A DNA stretch of 64,000 bases from UBA11574 sp964591175 (GTDB lineage Bacteria; Desulfobacterota; Desulfobacteria; Desulfobacterales; UBA11574): the NCBI GenBank assembly GCA_964591175.1, contig CAZQAF010000004.1:1-64000 (forward strand). Reading direction: 5' to 3'. The notes under the pieces were generated by a model. That model was not told the DNA's origin, did not search any database, and worked only from the letters and a program-made list of their open reading frames with translations. Position 1 is the first letter of the stretch. Each line of letters begins with the position of its first letter. The position numbers and the translations under genes are program-made. Below are positions 33,356-41,358 of this stretch, one piece after another.

Positions 33356-34769
33356 ACCGCTGATTCTCATTATCGATGATGAACCGGCGATTTGCCGGAA
33401 CTGCGTCAAAATACTCTCTAAAATGGATTATGACGTCCGCTATGCGCTGAGCGGGCATGAGGCATTGAAGATGGTGGACGACACCATGTTTGACGTGGTG
33501 GTCACCGATTTAAAAATGAGCAATGTGGGCGGTATGGAAGTTCTTAGGCGATTGAAAGTATGCTGCCCGGAAACCATGACCATCGTTATCACCGGTTATG
33601 CCAGCGTGTCTTCGGCCGTTGAGGTGATGAAGATGGGCGCTTTCGACTACCTGCCGAAACCTTTCACCCCCGTGGAGCTGCGTGCGGTCGTTGGACAGGC
33701 GTTGACCCAAAAAGAGATGCTGACTCAAAACAAGCAGCTTTTGGAACAGAAACAGCGCCGAAAATCGGTTTCTCATCAACTGATCGGGGAGAGTCCGAAG
33801 ATTAAAAAGGTCATTTCCATGGTTCAAAAGGTCGCTCCCACCGACGCGACGGTACTGGTCTGCGGAGAGAGCGGAACCGGCAAGGAGTTGATTTCAAGGG
33901 CGATTCACGCCAACAGTAACAGAAGCAGCAACGTATTTTTTGCCGTTGATTGCGGGACATTGTCGGAAACCCTCCTGGAAAGCGAGCTTTTCGGGTATAC
34001 CAAGGGAGCGTTTACCGGAGCGCACCATGACAAGGACGGCATCTTTAAATTGGCGGACGGCGGCACCGTATTTCTCGATGAAATCAGCAATATCGGCTTG
34101 GTCGTTCAGAGTAAGTTGCTGAGATTTATTGAGAATCGAGAATTCTTGCCCTTGGGGAGCACCCGGACCCAAAAAGTGGATGTCCGGTTGATATTTGCCA
34201 CCAATCAGAATCTTGAAGAAATGGTGAAAGAGGGATCTTTCAGACAAGATTTCTATTATCGCATTTTCGTATATCCGATCCTTATTCCTCCGTTAAAAGA
34301 AAGAAAGGCGGATATTTTGCCCATTTCCTATCATTTTCTGCATCAGTTTTGTCTTGATTTCGGAAAAAAGATCACTGGATTCGATGAAGATGCCGCGGCA
34401 CGCCTGACCGGGTATGATTGGCCGGGCAACGTCCGGCAACTGAGAAATGTTGTCGAACGGGCGGTCATTTTGTGCGAAAAAGAAAAAATTACCCATAAAG
34501 AGCTTCCACTTTTGGGAGAGATGGCCGACATCGAAGAACTGTTCGAGCATGTTCCTGAAACCAATGAAGCCCTTAAACGCGTTAAAAAAGAAATTCGTCG
34601 GAAAGCGGTGATAAAGGTCGAAAAAAATTTCATAATGAACGCTTTGACGAAAAACAATTGGAATATCACCCAGGCCGCACGGAAGGTAGGGCTTCAAAGA
34701 ACCAACTTTCAGGCACTGATGAAAAAACACAATATCAAGCTGCCCAAAAACAATAAAACGGATGTATAG
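33342..34769 (+). CDS. NtrC-family sigma-54-dependent response regulator
   Basis: The 475 residues form a receiver with D56 in VVVTDLKMS, an AAA+ domain with Walker A GESGTGKE and the sigma-54 contact loop GAFTGA (in GYTKGAFTGAHHDKDG), and a Fis-type helix-turn-helix near the end (WNITQAARKVGLQRTNFQAL). Phosphorylated oligomers bind enhancer DNA and melt sigma-54 promoters. The ATG at 33342 has GAGGA six bases upstream and starts 14 bases before the previous stop. A likely target is visible directly downstream: two TGTATA-N7-TATAC(A/G) palindromes and a TGGCAT-N5-ATGCA promoter in front of the two-receiver gene. Confidence 0.93.
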   Translation: MAARKPLILIIDDEPAICRNCVKILSKMDYDVRYALSGHEALKMVDDTMFDVVVTDLKMSNVGGMEVLRRLKVCCPETMTIVITGYASVSSAVEVMKMGAFDYLPKPFTPVELRAVVGQALTQKEMLTQNKQLLEQKQRRKSVSHQLIGESPKIKKVISMVQKVAPTDATVLVCGESGTGKELISRAIHANSNRSSNVFFAVDCGTLSETLLESELFGYTKGAFTGAHHDKDGIFKLADGGTVFLDEISNIGLVVQSKLLRFIENREFLPLGSTRTQKVDVRLIFATNQNLEEMVKEGSFRQDFYYRIFVYPILIPPLKERKADILPISYHFLHQFCLDFGKKITGFDEDAAARLTGYDWPGNVRQLRNVVERAVILCEKEKITHKELPLLGEMADIEELFEHVPETNEALKRVKKEIRRKAVIKVEKNFIMNALTKNNWNITQAARKVGLQRTNFQALMKKHNIKLPKNNKTDV

Positions 34770-34775
34770 AAATCA

Positions 34776-34850
34776 CCACGAAGGACACGAAGACCACAAA
34801 GAAATAAAAAATAATTAATAATTTTCAAATTCGTGAACTTCGTGGGTTTA
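34776..34850. repeat. CACGAAG-type inverted repeat
   Basis: CACCACGAAGGACACGAAGA on the left is mirrored by GTGAACTTCGTGGG on the right across an A/T-rich middle. It follows the stop of the NtrC-like gene and is a repeat type distinct from the others in this window. Confidence 0.6.
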
Positions 34851-34922
34851 ATAAAAATGTGTTTTGTTTGGTTTTTGAGAGCTTATTCATTTCGAGTCAA
34901 TTCAAAATGGATTAATATACTC

Positions 34923-34941
34923 TGTATATTTTTTTTATACA
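34923..34941. promoter_or_regulatory. predicted activator-binding palindrome, distal
   Basis: TGTATA-N7-TATACA is a perfect 19-base palindrome about 290 bases upstream of the sigma-54 promoter. A copy with one base changed occurs at 35118-35136 with the same spacing. They are proposed as binding sites of the neighbouring NtrC-like protein. Confidence 0.55.
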
Positions 34942-35117
34942 TATTGCGAAATTTTTCAAAAACCCTTGGAAGCGAACACCGGCCTGTTCCAGCCCTTTCA
35001 GCTTTCGCCCTAAATTTTAGATAATATCGTTTAATAACAATATGTTATTTTTAGATACCCCCCATTCATCCGTCATTCGAATACCGTCAACACGCATCTC
35101 ATAAGCATAATGGTCAC

Positions 35118-35136
35118 TGTATATTTATTTTATACG
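35118..35136. promoter_or_regulatory. predicted activator-binding palindrome, proximal
   Basis: TGTATA-N7-TATACG lies about 85 bases upstream of the -24 box, a usual distance for sigma-54 enhancers. It differs from the distal copy by one base within the half-sites. Confidence 0.55.
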
Positions 35137-35210
35137 TTTGTGGTAGAAACAGCCGCTGCTTTTTTGATTAATACCTATTATATCAATAGCATATAATTTT
35201 TATCCATATC

Positions 35211-35226
35211 TGGCATACATCATGCA
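35211..35226 (+). promoter_or_regulatory. sigma-54 promoter of the two-receiver gene
   Basis: TGGCATACATCATGCA has the GG and GC dinucleotides of the -24 and -12 boxes in exact register (TGGCA-N7-TGCA). The start of transcription would be near 35238, leaving a leader of about 76 bases. Confidence 0.75.
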
Positions 35227-35313
35227 TTCGATAATAGCCAAAACAACTTATTCAGAAAAAAACCATTTAACATGATAAAGAATCCAAATTGAAAATTTCT
35301 TAAAGGAGGAAAA

Positions 35314-36546
35314 ATGGCAACTGCAGCAAAGATAATGGTCGTGGATGATGAAGCGCAAATTTGTCAAAATGTAGAAAAAATCCTTTCAAAAAATGATTAC
35401 GAAATCGTTCACGCAACCAGCGCCAAAGAAGCCTTGGATAAAATGGCGAAAGATTCCTTCGCGCTGCTCATTTCCGATATCGTAATGCCGGAAATGAACG
35501 GGCTGGAATTGCTGAAACTGGTTAAAAAGGAATGGCCGTTGACAAAAGCGGTCATCATGACCGCCTATGCTTCCACCGATACGGCGGTTAAAGCCATACG
35601 CCTGGGCGCCCTGGACTATATTTCCAAACCGTTTACGCCGGATGAGCTGAGATCGACGGTGGATCTGGCTCTGTCCGGAAAACTGGTGGAGGCCCCCACC
35701 ACGGAAAAGGAAAAAGAGATTATCGATGTCGATATACCCTTCGACAGAGAAGAGGTGGCAAAATACGCCGGTGACGACTATACCGACAAACTCGGACCTT
35801 CGGATATGCCGGTGGTGGAGGCTGCTCCCGAAACATTGGAAAATTACTGCGCCGTGGGCAGTATGGTGTGTGATATTTTCAAAAAATTGGGGAATACCTG
35901 TAAAGGCGGAAACAAGACCGGTGAATGCCCGCAACTGAAAGCCAGAAAGAAAAAGGGCGCCAAAGAAAAAGGCTTTGATTCAAAAAAACTGATCGGGATC
36001 GACTATCCGTTCTCCTACGAAGAAGTGGCATCCGTAACCGGTCCTGAATATGTGCTGAACCTGCAGCATGAAGGCGTATCCTTTATACCCTATGAGCAGC
36101 TCAAAAAGAATGTGGCACAAATGATGGAGCAAGCGTCCGAGGTTTCGGCAGATGTCATTGAATTTCCGAAAGAAGCCGCCAAGGCAAGGATTCTGGTCAT
36201 TGACGACGAGGTCGCCGTTAACAACAATATTCGTAAAATACTCTCAAAGAAAGATTTCCATGTGGATCAGGCGGTGTCCAAAGCCGAGGCCCTTGAAAAG
36301 ATCGAAGAAAACGAATATGCGCTGGTGTTGCTGGACCTGAAGATTCCCGAAGTGAAAGGCCTGGAACTTTTGAAGGCAATTCGGGACAATAGACCCGAAA
36401 CCCTGGTCATCATCATTACCGGATATGCCAGTATCGAAACCGCCGTTGAAGCTTCGAGAATGGGCGCGGTCGATTACCTGCCCAAACCGTTTACGCCCGA
36501 AGAAATCCGAAACGCCACTGAAAAAGCCTTCCAACTTGCCGCTTAA
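35314..36546 (+). CDS. response regulator with two receiver domains and Cys linker
   Basis: The 410-residue protein has a receiver at each end, with D55 in ISDIVMP and D341 in LLDLKIP, and no DNA-binding or enzyme output. The middle repeats a short motif: DIPFDREEVAKYAGDDYTDK at 140-159 and DYPFSYEEVASVTGPEYVLN at 230-249. Between them lie cysteines C179, C186, C196 and C205, in CAVGSMVCDIFKKLGNTC and GECPQL. The second receiver's LLDLKIPEV lacks the usual D-x-x-M-P wording but keeps the acceptor. AAAGGAGG precedes the ATG. A sigma-54 promoter and two palindromes lie upstream, so the neighbouring NtrC-like protein probably controls it. It may be a phosphate sink or a redox-gated relay. Confidence 0.85.
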   Translation: MATAAKIMVVDDEAQICQNVEKILSKNDYEIVHATSAKEALDKMAKDSFALLISDIVMPEMNGLELLKLVKKEWPLTKAVIMTAYASTDTAVKAIRLGALDYISKPFTPDELRSTVDLALSGKLVEAPTTEKEKEIIDVDIPFDREEVAKYAGDDYTDKLGPSDMPVVEAAPETLENYCAVGSMVCDIFKKLGNTCKGGNKTGECPQLKARKKKGAKEKGFDSKKLIGIDYPFSYEEVASVTGPEYVLNLQHEGVSFIPYEQLKKNVAQMMEQASEVSADVIEFPKEAAKARILVIDDEVAVNNNIRKILSKKDFHVDQAVSKAEALEKIEENEYALVLLDLKIPEVKGLELLKAIRDNRPETLVIIITGYASIETAVEASRMGAVDYLPKPFTPEEIRNATEKAFQLAA

Positions 36547-36554
36547 ATCTGCTG

Positions 36555-36594
36555 GAGCGTCTTCCGAATCTGTCTTTGGGTTTGGAAGACGCTC
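36555..36594. terminator. hairpin after the two-receiver gene
   Basis: GAGCGTCTTCC (36555-36565) and GGAAGACGCTC (36584-36594) are perfectly complementary around an 18-base loop. It lies nine bases after the stop. There is no T run on the plus strand, so it is a terminator or an mRNA-end hairpin. Confidence 0.5.
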
Positions 36595-36806
36595 AAAAAA
36601 ACATCGACTAGAAGATATTTCAAAATTCGTCAAGCGCAAAACTATCACAATTAATCCCGATAAATACTGCTTCCAAAATCGATAAAATAGCCGTGAAGAC
36701 GCATTTGAATCTCGATACATAAAACAACGCTCCGCGAAAACGTGTATCTCTTTCCAACCAACCGAAACTCGTCCTTAAGCACCCGTAAGCCCGGACCTTG
36801 CCTGAG

Positions 36807-36947
36807 TTGTCCATCCATAAATGGTCTTTTTGCCCAATATCTGCGTTATGCTCAAAAAATAATCCTCGGAATATTATTCATATGCCTGTGGTTATTTTTT
36901 TCGCATGTCTTGATCTTGAACAAAAATCCTCATTTATGGATGGGCAA
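36807..36947. repeat. nested-hairpin intergenic element E
   Basis: Outer arms TTGTCCATCCATAAATG and CATTTATGGATGGGCAA match with one difference. The interior has CCCAATATCTGCGTT, inner stem AAAAAATAA/TTATTTTTT, an ATATTATTCATAT apex, CTGTGG and CTTGATCTTGAAC. The outer arm is close to that of element F, while the boxes are like those of C and D. Confidence 0.88.
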
Positions 36948-37066
36948 TAGATAGGCCCTTGCAAAAGTAAAACAGGTTGAACCTTTGATCATAACCGTGT
37001 ATAGTAGTTAACAAAACGTATATCTCAAAAGTCGCGAAATGGATCCTGTGCGAGGCCTTTTTAAAA

Positions 37067-37208
37067 GAGACCTTTGAAAAATGCCCATTTTTGTTCAAGT
37101 TCAAGGAAGACGAAAATTTTAACCGCAGGAATACATTGAGTATTTTGAGGATTAAAATTTGAGTCTAACGCAGAAATTGGGCAAAAAGGGGCGTTTTGCA
37201 AAGGTCTC
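37067..37208. repeat. nested-hairpin intergenic element D
   Basis: This is an inverted, roughly 90 percent identical copy of element C, of the same length (142 bases), with arms GAGACCTTTG and CAAAGGTCTC. It ends 26 bases before the fmdB-like start codon, so it must lie in or next to that gene's promoter region. Confidence 0.9.
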
Positions 37209-37234
37209 TAAAAGTATGTATAAAGGAGGGGATT

Positions 37235-37399
37235 ATGCCGACTTACGAATTCATTTGCGAAAAATGCAAGAAACTCTTTTCCTTGATGATGAAGATTTCA
37301 GAGTATGAAAAGAAAAAGTTTCAGTGCCCGAAATGCAAGAGCAAAAAGGTGAAGCAGCAGATTACTTCTTTTCAAACGATTACCTCCAGCAAGAGCTGA
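37235..37399 (+). CDS. FmdB-like zinc ribbon protein
   Basis: This very small protein of 54 residues has the FmdB start MPTYEFICEKCKK and a second knuckle CPKCKSKKVKQQ, a CxxC...CxxC zinc ribbon. Members were first seen next to formylmethanofuran dehydrogenase and amidase genes and are thought to bind nucleic acid or regulate, without proof. AAAGGAGGGG lies just before the ATG at 37235. A longer frame from 37196 would begin inside repeat D and is rejected. It converges on recD2 with 14 bases between the two stops. The promoter must lie in or next to element D. Confidence 0.85.
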   Translation: MPTYEFICEKCKKLFSLMMKISEYEKKKFQCPKCKSKKVKQQITSFQTITSSKS

Positions 37400-37413
37400 T
37401 TCCTCACGGCGGT

Positions 37414-39594
37414 TCAACGCAGTCTATGTTTTAGATATGTGAATCGTCTTTGTGTCTTATCGTTTTGTATGCCCATGGCCAGGGCATTTATGGCGCCCAC
37501 CATCACCACCAGGTTTCGTCCTCTTGTTACGGCGGTATAGATGAGATTGCGCTGGAGAAGAATATAATGCTGGGGCAGGACGGGCATCACGACTGCCGGA
37601 TATTCGGAACCCTGTGATTTGTGCACTGAAACGGCATAAGCCAACACCAATTCATCCAGTTCATAAAACTCGTAAACAACGTGCCGGCCGTCGAACAACA
37701 CCGTAATCTCGTTTTCATCCGGCTGAATGCCGGCAATCCTGCCGATGTCTCCGTTGAACACTTCCTTGTCGTAATTGTTCCGTATCTGCATGACCTTATC
37801 GTTTACCCTGAAATTGCGGTTCCCCCGTATAATTTCATCTTGGGAAGGGTTCAGGCTTTTTTGCAGTTCCGCATTGAGATTGTCGGCTCCCACCACGCCT
37901 TTATGCATGGGCGTCAACACCTGGATATCATGCACCGGGTCCAGATCAAAACGTTTCGGGATGCGTTCTTTGATCAATTCCAGAATGATCTCTAAAACTT
38001 TTTCAGGATCTTCCTGTTGGATGAAATAAAAGTCATTGCCCGGAGCATGGTCTTCAAATACGGGAAGGATGCCGTTATTGATTTTATGGGCGTTGACGAT
38101 AATTCTGCTTTCTCTGGCCTGTCTGAAAATTTCATTGAGTTCCACCACCGGGACGACATGGGATCCAATAATATCGTTTAAAACATTCCCCGCACCCACC
38201 GATGGCAGTTGGTTGATATCCCCTACCAGAATAACGGTGGCAAAGGTCGGTATGGCCTTTGTCAAATGGTACATCAGCACGGTGTCGATCATGGAAACTT
38301 CGTCCAGGATGAGAAGATCGCAGGACAGCGGCTTTTCTTCGTTCTTTTGAAATCCGCCTTTGGCAAAACTGTACTCCAGGAGTCGATGGATGGTTCTGGC
38401 TTCATGACCGGTGGCTTCACTCATTCGTTTTGCGGCTCTTCCCGTGGGAGCGGCCAAATGTATTTTGATCTTGAGCTCAGAAAAAATTTTCAAAATCGCA
38501 GTGATGATGGTGGTTTTTCCGGTGCCGGGTCCGCCGGTAATGACCATGATCTTGTTTTCGAGGGCACATCGGACGGCTTCGGCCTGATTTTCCGCCAGAC
38601 GGATATCCAGCCGTTTCTGGATCCATTGGAGGGCGTTTTGGGCATTGACGCTGCGGATGGACTTGGGTGCGGCGGACAGGGTCTTCAACCTTGCGGCGAT
38701 GCCGGTTTCACACAGATGAAACTTGGCCAGATAAACGCTTTTGTTGTTTTTCCTAAATTCATCGATGCTTTCGTTCAAATCTTCGAGAACGATTTGTTTA
38801 TTAATGGCGAGATCGCCGATGGCCTGGACAATCGCATCTCTTTCGACATCCAGTGTCTCCCGGCTCTTTTTAACGAGATATTCATACGGGTAAAAAACAT
38901 GGCCGTCATCGGACAGTTGATGAAGCACATAGAGGATGCCGGCTTTGATCCTTTTGGGCGAGTCTTTGGGGAAACCGAGCTTTTGGGCAATACTGTCGGC
39001 AATCACAAAACCGATGCCGAAAATATCCATTGCAAGGCGATAAGGATTTTCTTTGACGACGGCAACGGATCGATTTCCATACTGTTTAAATATTTTTGTA
39101 GCATAGCCGGAACCGACGCCGTGGGACTGGAGAAACAACATGACATCTCGAATCTCTTTTTGTTCTTCCCACGCATTTTGAATCATGGCAATGCGTTTCT
39201 TGCCGATACCGTCAACCAGTGCCAGTTTTTCGATGTCGTTTTCGATGACATCCAGCGTCTTTTCTCCGAATTTTTTAACGATACGGCTTGCGATTACCGG
39301 TCCCAGGCCTTTGATGAGTCCGGAACCAAGGTATTTTTCAATGCCGAAAATTGTTGCCGGGATCGCGGTTTTGTATTCTTTTATCTTGAACTGCTCGCCG
39401 AACTTGGGATGGGTGACCCATTCGCCTTTCATGTTTAACATTTCCCCGGGCGTCGGAGACATCAAATAACCCACAACGGTAACCAGATCCTGCCGCCCGT
39501 AAATCTTGACCCTGGCAATGGTATACCCGTTTTCCTCGTTGGTGAAAGTAATTCTTTCAACCTGCCCTGAAAGCGCTATTTCCTTTAAACCCAT
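37414..39594 (-). CDS. recD2: RecD2-type ATP-dependent DNA helicase
   Basis: This is a superfamily 1B helicase of 726 residues in the RecD2/YrrC group, which works 5' to 3' without RecBC. The N-terminal part has an OB-like start (ALSGQVERITFTNEENGYTI) and tandem helix-hairpin-helix units (GLGPVIASRIVKKFGEKTLD). Walker A is ITGGPGTGKTTI, Walker B is LLILDEVSMID, and the late motifs include VHKSQGSEYPAVVMP and YTAVTRGR. It aids replication-fork restart and repair. The trmO-like gene lies 77 bases upstream on the same strand, so the two may share a transcript. Confidence 0.95.
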   Translation of the reverse strand: MGLKEIALSGQVERITFTNEENGYTIARVKIYGRQDLVTVVGYLMSPTPGEMLNMKGEWVTHPKFGEQFKIKEYKTAIPATIFGIEKYLGSGLIKGLGPVIASRIVKKFGEKTLDVIENDIEKLALVDGIGKKRIAMIQNAWEEQKEIRDVMLFLQSHGVGSGYATKIFKQYGNRSVAVVKENPYRLAMDIFGIGFVIADSIAQKLGFPKDSPKRIKAGILYVLHQLSDDGHVFYPYEYLVKKSRETLDVERDAIVQAIGDLAINKQIVLEDLNESIDEFRKNNKSVYLAKFHLCETGIAARLKTLSAAPKSIRSVNAQNALQWIQKRLDIRLAENQAEAVRCALENKIMVITGGPGTGKTTIITAILKIFSELKIKIHLAAPTGRAAKRMSEATGHEARTIHRLLEYSFAKGGFQKNEEKPLSCDLLILDEVSMIDTVLMYHLTKAIPTFATVILVGDINQLPSVGAGNVLNDIIGSHVVPVVELNEIFRQARESRIIVNAHKINNGILPVFEDHAPGNDFYFIQQEDPEKVLEIILELIKERIPKRFDLDPVHDIQVLTPMHKGVVGADNLNAELQKSLNPSQDEIIRGNRNFRVNDKVMQIRNNYDKEVFNGDIGRIAGIQPDENEITVLFDGRHVVYEFYELDELVLAYAVSVHKSQGSEYPAVVMPVLPQHYILLQRNLIYTAVTRGRNLVVMVGAINALAMGIQNDKTQRRFTYLKHRLR

Positions 39595-39671
39595 TACGCC
39601 AATCTTCCATTATTCCCGCCGAGACGCAGGCCCTGCAGGCCGGAGGCCAATTGTGAGCGAAGCGAACGAAC

Positions 39672-40082
39672 TTATACCCAGTCGGGCAATTTAATATCGG
39701 ATCCCAATTCACTGCAGGGAATAAAACATTTGATGTCGATGACAGGGGAGCCGTCGCGCGCATCGATCTCCTCGATAAAAATGGTGGTATCTTTTATGGA
39801 CCGTATTTTACAAATCGTCAGTCCGATCAGATTGGGCCTTAGGGGTGAGTGGGTGGCAAACACGCCCGTTAACGGGATTTGTTTGTTTTTTCTCGGATGC
39901 ACCTGCATGGTTTTTCTTTTCCCGGGGGTATCGTTTTCATGAAACCAGTACAAGACGGCAATATGGGAAAAACCATCCAGCCCCAAAAACGCGTCACGAT
40001 AGGTCCGGTCGATTTCGATCCGGGCGCTGTCCTTTTCTTTTCTGATAATGCCCAGCGGGACAACATAAAAGCGGTTTTTCAT
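39672..40082 (-). CDS. trmO: tRNA m6t6A37 methyltransferase TrmO (TsaA family)
   Basis: The 136-residue protein matches the single-domain TrmO/TsaA family, which uses S-adenosylmethionine to methylate N6-threonylcarbamoyladenosine at position 37 of tRNA. Typical stretches are YVVPLGIIRKEKDSARIEID, GLDGFSHIAVLYWFHEND, LTGVFATHSPLRPNLIGLTI and EIDARDGSPVIDIK. The ATG at 40082 is preferred over 40088 because AGGAGG lies seven bases before it but touches the latter. It stops 77 bases before recD2. Some family members act on other substrates, so the exact reaction is an inference from the family. Confidence 0.88.
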   Translation of the reverse strand: MKNRFYVVPLGIIRKEKDSARIEIDRTYRDAFLGLDGFSHIAVLYWFHENDTPGKRKTMQVHPRKNKQIPLTGVFATHSPLRPNLIGLTICKIRSIKDTTIFIEEIDARDGSPVIDIKCFIPCSELGSDIKLPDWV

Positions 40083-40177
40083 TTTCATCCTCCTTTCCGC
40101 CCTTGATTCTCTCAAGTCACCGGGAACTTTTCAAGACCTATCGCCGATAAAATCAAAAAATTAAGGACAAATCACAT

Positions 40178-40343
40178 TTGCCACNNNNNNNNNNNNNNNN
40201 NNNNNNNNNNNNNNNNNNNNNNNNNNNNNNNNNNNNNNNNNNNNNNNNNNNNNNNNNNNNNNNNNNNNNNNNNNNNNNNNNNNNAAGGCACCAAAGATTC
40301 CTTTTTATTGTTTTTTGGTGCCTTGGTGTCTTTGTGGCAAGAA
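40178..40343. repeat. GGCACCAAGG-type palindrome interrupted by an assembly gap
   Basis: The left arm TTGCCAC (40178-40184) is followed by the Ns and then AAGGCACCAAAG. The right arm reads TTGGTGCCTTGGTG and then TCTTTGTGGCAAG. From the right arm the missing left part should be just nine bases, AAAGACACC. Confidence 0.7.
40185..40284. other. 100-N assembly gap inside a palindrome
   Basis: The gap falls within the left arm of an inverted repeat, a classic break point for short-read assembly. The true missing sequence may be only about nine bases. Confidence 0.7.
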
Positions 40344-40547
40344 AAAGGTGTTGAAAATTACGTTTCAGTCGGTTGGAAAAAAATACATGCTGTCGCGGAG
40401 CGGTCTCCAGTGCACTGGAACACTGGAGTCAAATAGGTCGGCCTGTTAATGACATATTGCCCCATGGTCGACAATTATGATATAGCAATAAAAAAATCGG
40501 TTTTTAAGCATCCATGAAATAAAAAGATCCGACCAAAGGAAGATGAT

Positions 40548-40763
40548 ATGAAATTTTTTATTGCAGAACAAAACATCGGGGACGACGCCACAAAGGAACA
40601 GGTCGAAAAACTGATCGAGATGCTCAAATCCAAAGGCTGGGATGTTGAATACGGGGTTAAACGAAATAAGGCCACCGACGTCTCGGAATTTGGAAAGGAA
40701 GAAGAGATCCAGTCCAGATTTGCCGATGATTTTATGGCCTGCTTGTCCCAAATGGACGCTTAA
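40548..40763 (+). CDS. small acidic protein of unknown function
   Basis: The 71 residues (MKFFIAEQNIGDDATKEQVE...) form an open frame with AAGGAAG seven bases before the ATG. The layout suggests a small alpha/beta fold: a first strand, a helix with TKEQVEKLIEMLKSKGWDVE, then VEYGVKRNKATDVSEFGKEE and a last helix. Nothing points to a function, and it is not part of an operon. A perfect palindrome at 40771-40800 directly after the stop would end its transcript, which supports it as a real single-gene unit. I have no family name for it. Confidence 0.6.
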   Translation: MKFFIAEQNIGDDATKEQVEKLIEMLKSKGWDVEYGVKRNKATDVSEFGKEEEIQSRFADDFMACLSQMDA

Positions 40764-40770
40764 TATATGT

Positions 40771-40800
40771 ATACATAAATACGGTGTCGTATTTATGTAT
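40771..40800. terminator. perfect palindrome after the small gene
   Basis: ATACATAAATAC and GTATTTATGTAT are complementary over 12 bases around a six-base loop. There is no T run, so it is either a terminator hairpin of unusual kind or a binding site for a dimeric protein. Confidence 0.5.
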
Positions 40801-40895
40801 TAGTGCACTTGGAACCCTAATTGATCATAAACAAATATTCTATCGCATTGGAAATTTAGCCGTCCGCTCCCCCCCACAGCATCAGAAGACCTAAA

Positions 40896-41357
40896 ACAGG
40901 AGTAGACTGTTTGGTTCTGAAAACCTGCCGTTCCTTTCCCCCGGCTCATCCTTGAACCAGAGCGGCGTTGGCCGTTCTTTGTCGATTGGAGATTCAAAAA
41001 CACGCCCGAATCCTCGATATCGGCTGCGGTTCCGGAATTTTAGGACTTGCGGCTGCCTTGAGAAGCGGCGGGGTTGTGCTGGGATGCGATATATGGATGG
41101 GCTCCATACGCGCATCTATACGAAATACGGCCTTGAACCGGATGCAAGACCGGTTCCACTTCTTTTGCGGATCAACAGACGCTGTTTCAGGAAAATTCAA
41201 CCTGGTCCTCGCCAACCTGCAGGCGCCTGTTCATGCGCAGATATTCGATCATTACCAGCGCCTTTTGCCGCAGAAGGATAATTTGCTGGTGGTCTCGGGT
41301 TTCGATGATTTTCATGGGTTGCGAATGAAAAAAGAACTTGTCCAACAACAATCATAA
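40896..41357 (+). pseudogene. broken PrmA-like methyltransferase gene
   Basis: The frame after 40968 gives KHARILDIGCGSGILGLAAA, the SAM-binding motif, followed by VVLGCDIWMGSIRASIRNTA and FNLVLANLQAPVHAQIF, which fit ribosomal protein L11 methyltransferase-like enzymes. In the same frame just upstream lie SFPPAHP, a TGA stop, and TRAAL, where the family has an HPTT pattern. The frame further back is open but short, and the N-terminal half of the enzyme is missing. The C-terminal end looks natural, stopping two bases before the converging M23 gene. It is a pseudogene, or a gene with a base-call error plus a 5' deletion. Confidence 0.6.
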
Positions 41358-41358
41358 A

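Larger units (their letters stand above)
36547..37234. other. intergenic region with a hairpin and two repeat elements
   Basis: No gene is seen in these 690 bases. They hold the hairpin at 36555-36594, element E and element D. The stretch 36600-36800 shows nothing recognisable. Confidence 0.6.

Noticed and set aside
38209..39438. 409-codon open frame on the plus strand
   Set aside because: It lies fully inside recD2 on the opposite strand and its protein text has no domain; it is a shadow of the codon use of recD2.
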